From Arthrobacter sp. SW1 (GTDB lineage Bacteria; Actinomycetota; Actinomycetes; Actinomycetales; Micrococcaceae), in NCBI RefSeq assembly GCF_001766675.1, contig NZ_MJLT01000001.1, positions 310,001 through 374,000 of the forward strand: DNA of 64,000 nucleotides. The letters are read 5' to 3'. The notes beneath the pieces are model-generated. The model worked only from the letters and a program-made list of their open reading frames with translations. It made no database searches and had not been told where the DNA came from. This document shows, piece by piece, positions 63,382 through 64,000 of this stretch; position 1 is the stretch's first letter, and every line of letters begins with the position of its first letter. Position numbers and translations under genes: made by a program.

Positions 63382-64000
63382 CGAAGCACCCTCTCGTCTT
63401 CCGGAAGGGCACCGATCCGCAGCATGACCGAGTAGCAGAAGGCAGAAATCACCAGGCCGCCCAGAAGTACCGCGACGCCAACGGGGGTGTTGTAGGCGGC
63501 GATTGCCTCGGGCCGGCTTGCCAGCAGCATGAGCACGATCCATGGTGCAGCTACGGCAAGGCGGGCCGCGTTGATGGTCCAGGACTGGCGGGCTTCCAGC
63601 TCGCTGCGGGTGCGGGCGCTCTCGCGCAGGAACTCGCCCAGGGTGCCCAGGAGCCGTCCGAGATCGGAACCGCCCACATCGCGGGTCATCCGCAAAGCCT
63701 CGACAATCCGGTCCGCTACGGGATCGGCCAGGCGGTCCTTCAAACGGTTCAGTGCGGCGTCGAACTGTCCGCCGGCCCGGTAGTCCGCCCCGAAGTCCAG
63801 GAACAGGCCGCGCAGCTCTTCCGGGCCTTTGTGCCCAAGCTGGATCAGCGCTTCCGGGAGCGGCAGGCCGGCGCGGATCGCCGAACGGAGGTGGTCAACG
63901 ACGTCGGGCCACAGCTCGCGGAGCACGGCAGTGCGGCGTCGGGCCCTCCAACGCACCACGGCAAACGGCAGCCAGGCGCCGAAAAGGCCAAAGCAGGTGG
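63378..64000 (-). CDS. Type II secretion F-family protein TadB, 5' part missing
   Basis: About 207 residues visible; the reading frame stays open to the window edge (CFGLFGAWLPFAVVRWRA...), so the gene begins outside. It has a T2SSF domain with LRSAIRAGLPLPEALIQLG and SDLGRLLGTLGEFLRESART, and two C-terminal helices (LAVAAPWIVLMLLAS and VAVLLGGLVISAFCYSV). Paired with tadC it forms the membrane platform; the ATPase tadA/cpaF is expected just beyond the window. Confidence 0.82.
   Translation of the reverse strand, partial: TCFGLFGAWLPFAVVRWRARRRTAVLRELWPDVVDHLRSAIRAGLPLPEALIQLGHKGPEELRGLFLDFGADYRAGGQFDAALNRLKDRLADPVADRIVEALRMTRDVGGSDLGRLLGTLGEFLRESARTRSELEARQSWTINAARLAVAAPWIVLMLLASRPEAIAAYNTPVGVAVLLGGLVISAFCYSVMLRIGALPEDERVLR

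Overview
The window is chromosomal DNA of a high-GC actinobacterium, most likely Arthrobacter sensu lato (Micrococcaceae). Several markers point there: a multifunctional 2-oxoglutarate decarboxylase (Kgd), SigR/RsrA, a SAM-IV riboswitch, the 24-residue ribosomal protein bL37, a Rho factor with a long basic/acidic insertion, a tmRNA tag ending ALAA, and many genes with a TANNNT box 6-8 nt before the start codon (leaderless transcripts). Codon use looks uniform. I see no transposase, phage gene, CRISPR array or integrase, so this is core chromosome with a few small accessory modules.

Layout. 1-2.5 kb: cell-surface glycan genes (TagO/WecA-type transferase cut by the window edge, a GT2 glycosyltransferase, a TagA/WecG-type transferase). 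2.5-14.5 kb: one long minus-strand block, argS-lysA-hom-thrC-thrB-rho-prfA-prmC-tsaC-tagA, joining aspartate-family amino acid synthesis to transcription and translation termination. 14.6-17.6 kb: a three-gene flavin redox module (FMN-binding lipoprotein, ApbE flavin transferase, NqrB/RnfD-FNR fusion). 17.7-19.3 kb: tRNA-Arg(CCG), then a protealysin-type M4 protease with its emfourin-type inhibitor. 19.3-26.6 kb: GlxA-type regulator, small membrane protein, WYL regulator, HrpA helicase, stand-alone KAS III. 26.6-30.8 kb: HIT hydrolase, alcohol dehydrogenase and SseA-type sulfurtransferase in one tight operon, divergent from a Cds1-type cysteine desulfhydrase, then an MBL hydrolase.

30.9-34.3 kb: zinc homeostasis (zur, znuB, znuC, znuA) with a 39-bp palindromic Zur operator. 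34.3-36.8 kb: two CNNM/CBS membrane proteins. 37.2-41.1 kb: kgd. 41.2-43.4 kb: an SGNH-like protein lacking the usual catalytic residues, then a DUF4097-PadR operon with two operator copies. 43.5-45.4 kb: bL37, rsrA-sigR with a SigR-type promoter and a possible second SigR isoform, and DoxX. 45.4-48.8 kb: aroA-rsgA-hisN. 48.9-50.5 kb: a SAM-IV riboswitch controlling a class II cysteine-desulfurase-like enzyme. 50.5-54.2 kb: methyltransferase, DtxR/MntR regulator, DHA2 exporter and two small proteins.

54.2-60.7 kb: an HtrA-type protease without export signal, then ssrA (tmRNA), smpB, an EnvC-like M23 protein, ftsX, ftsE and prfB, the classic division/trans-translation cluster, read right to left. 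60.7-64 kb: Tad/Flp pilus genes (TadE-like proteins, a pilin-like peptide, TadC, partial TadB).

The observations I rate highest are the SigR dual-promoter/dual-start arrangement, the flavin redox module, the SAM-IV riboswitch with its unusual target, the protealysin/emfourin pair, the SGNH pseudo-enzyme, the Zur palindrome, and a 65-nt near-perfect palindrome between rho and prfA.
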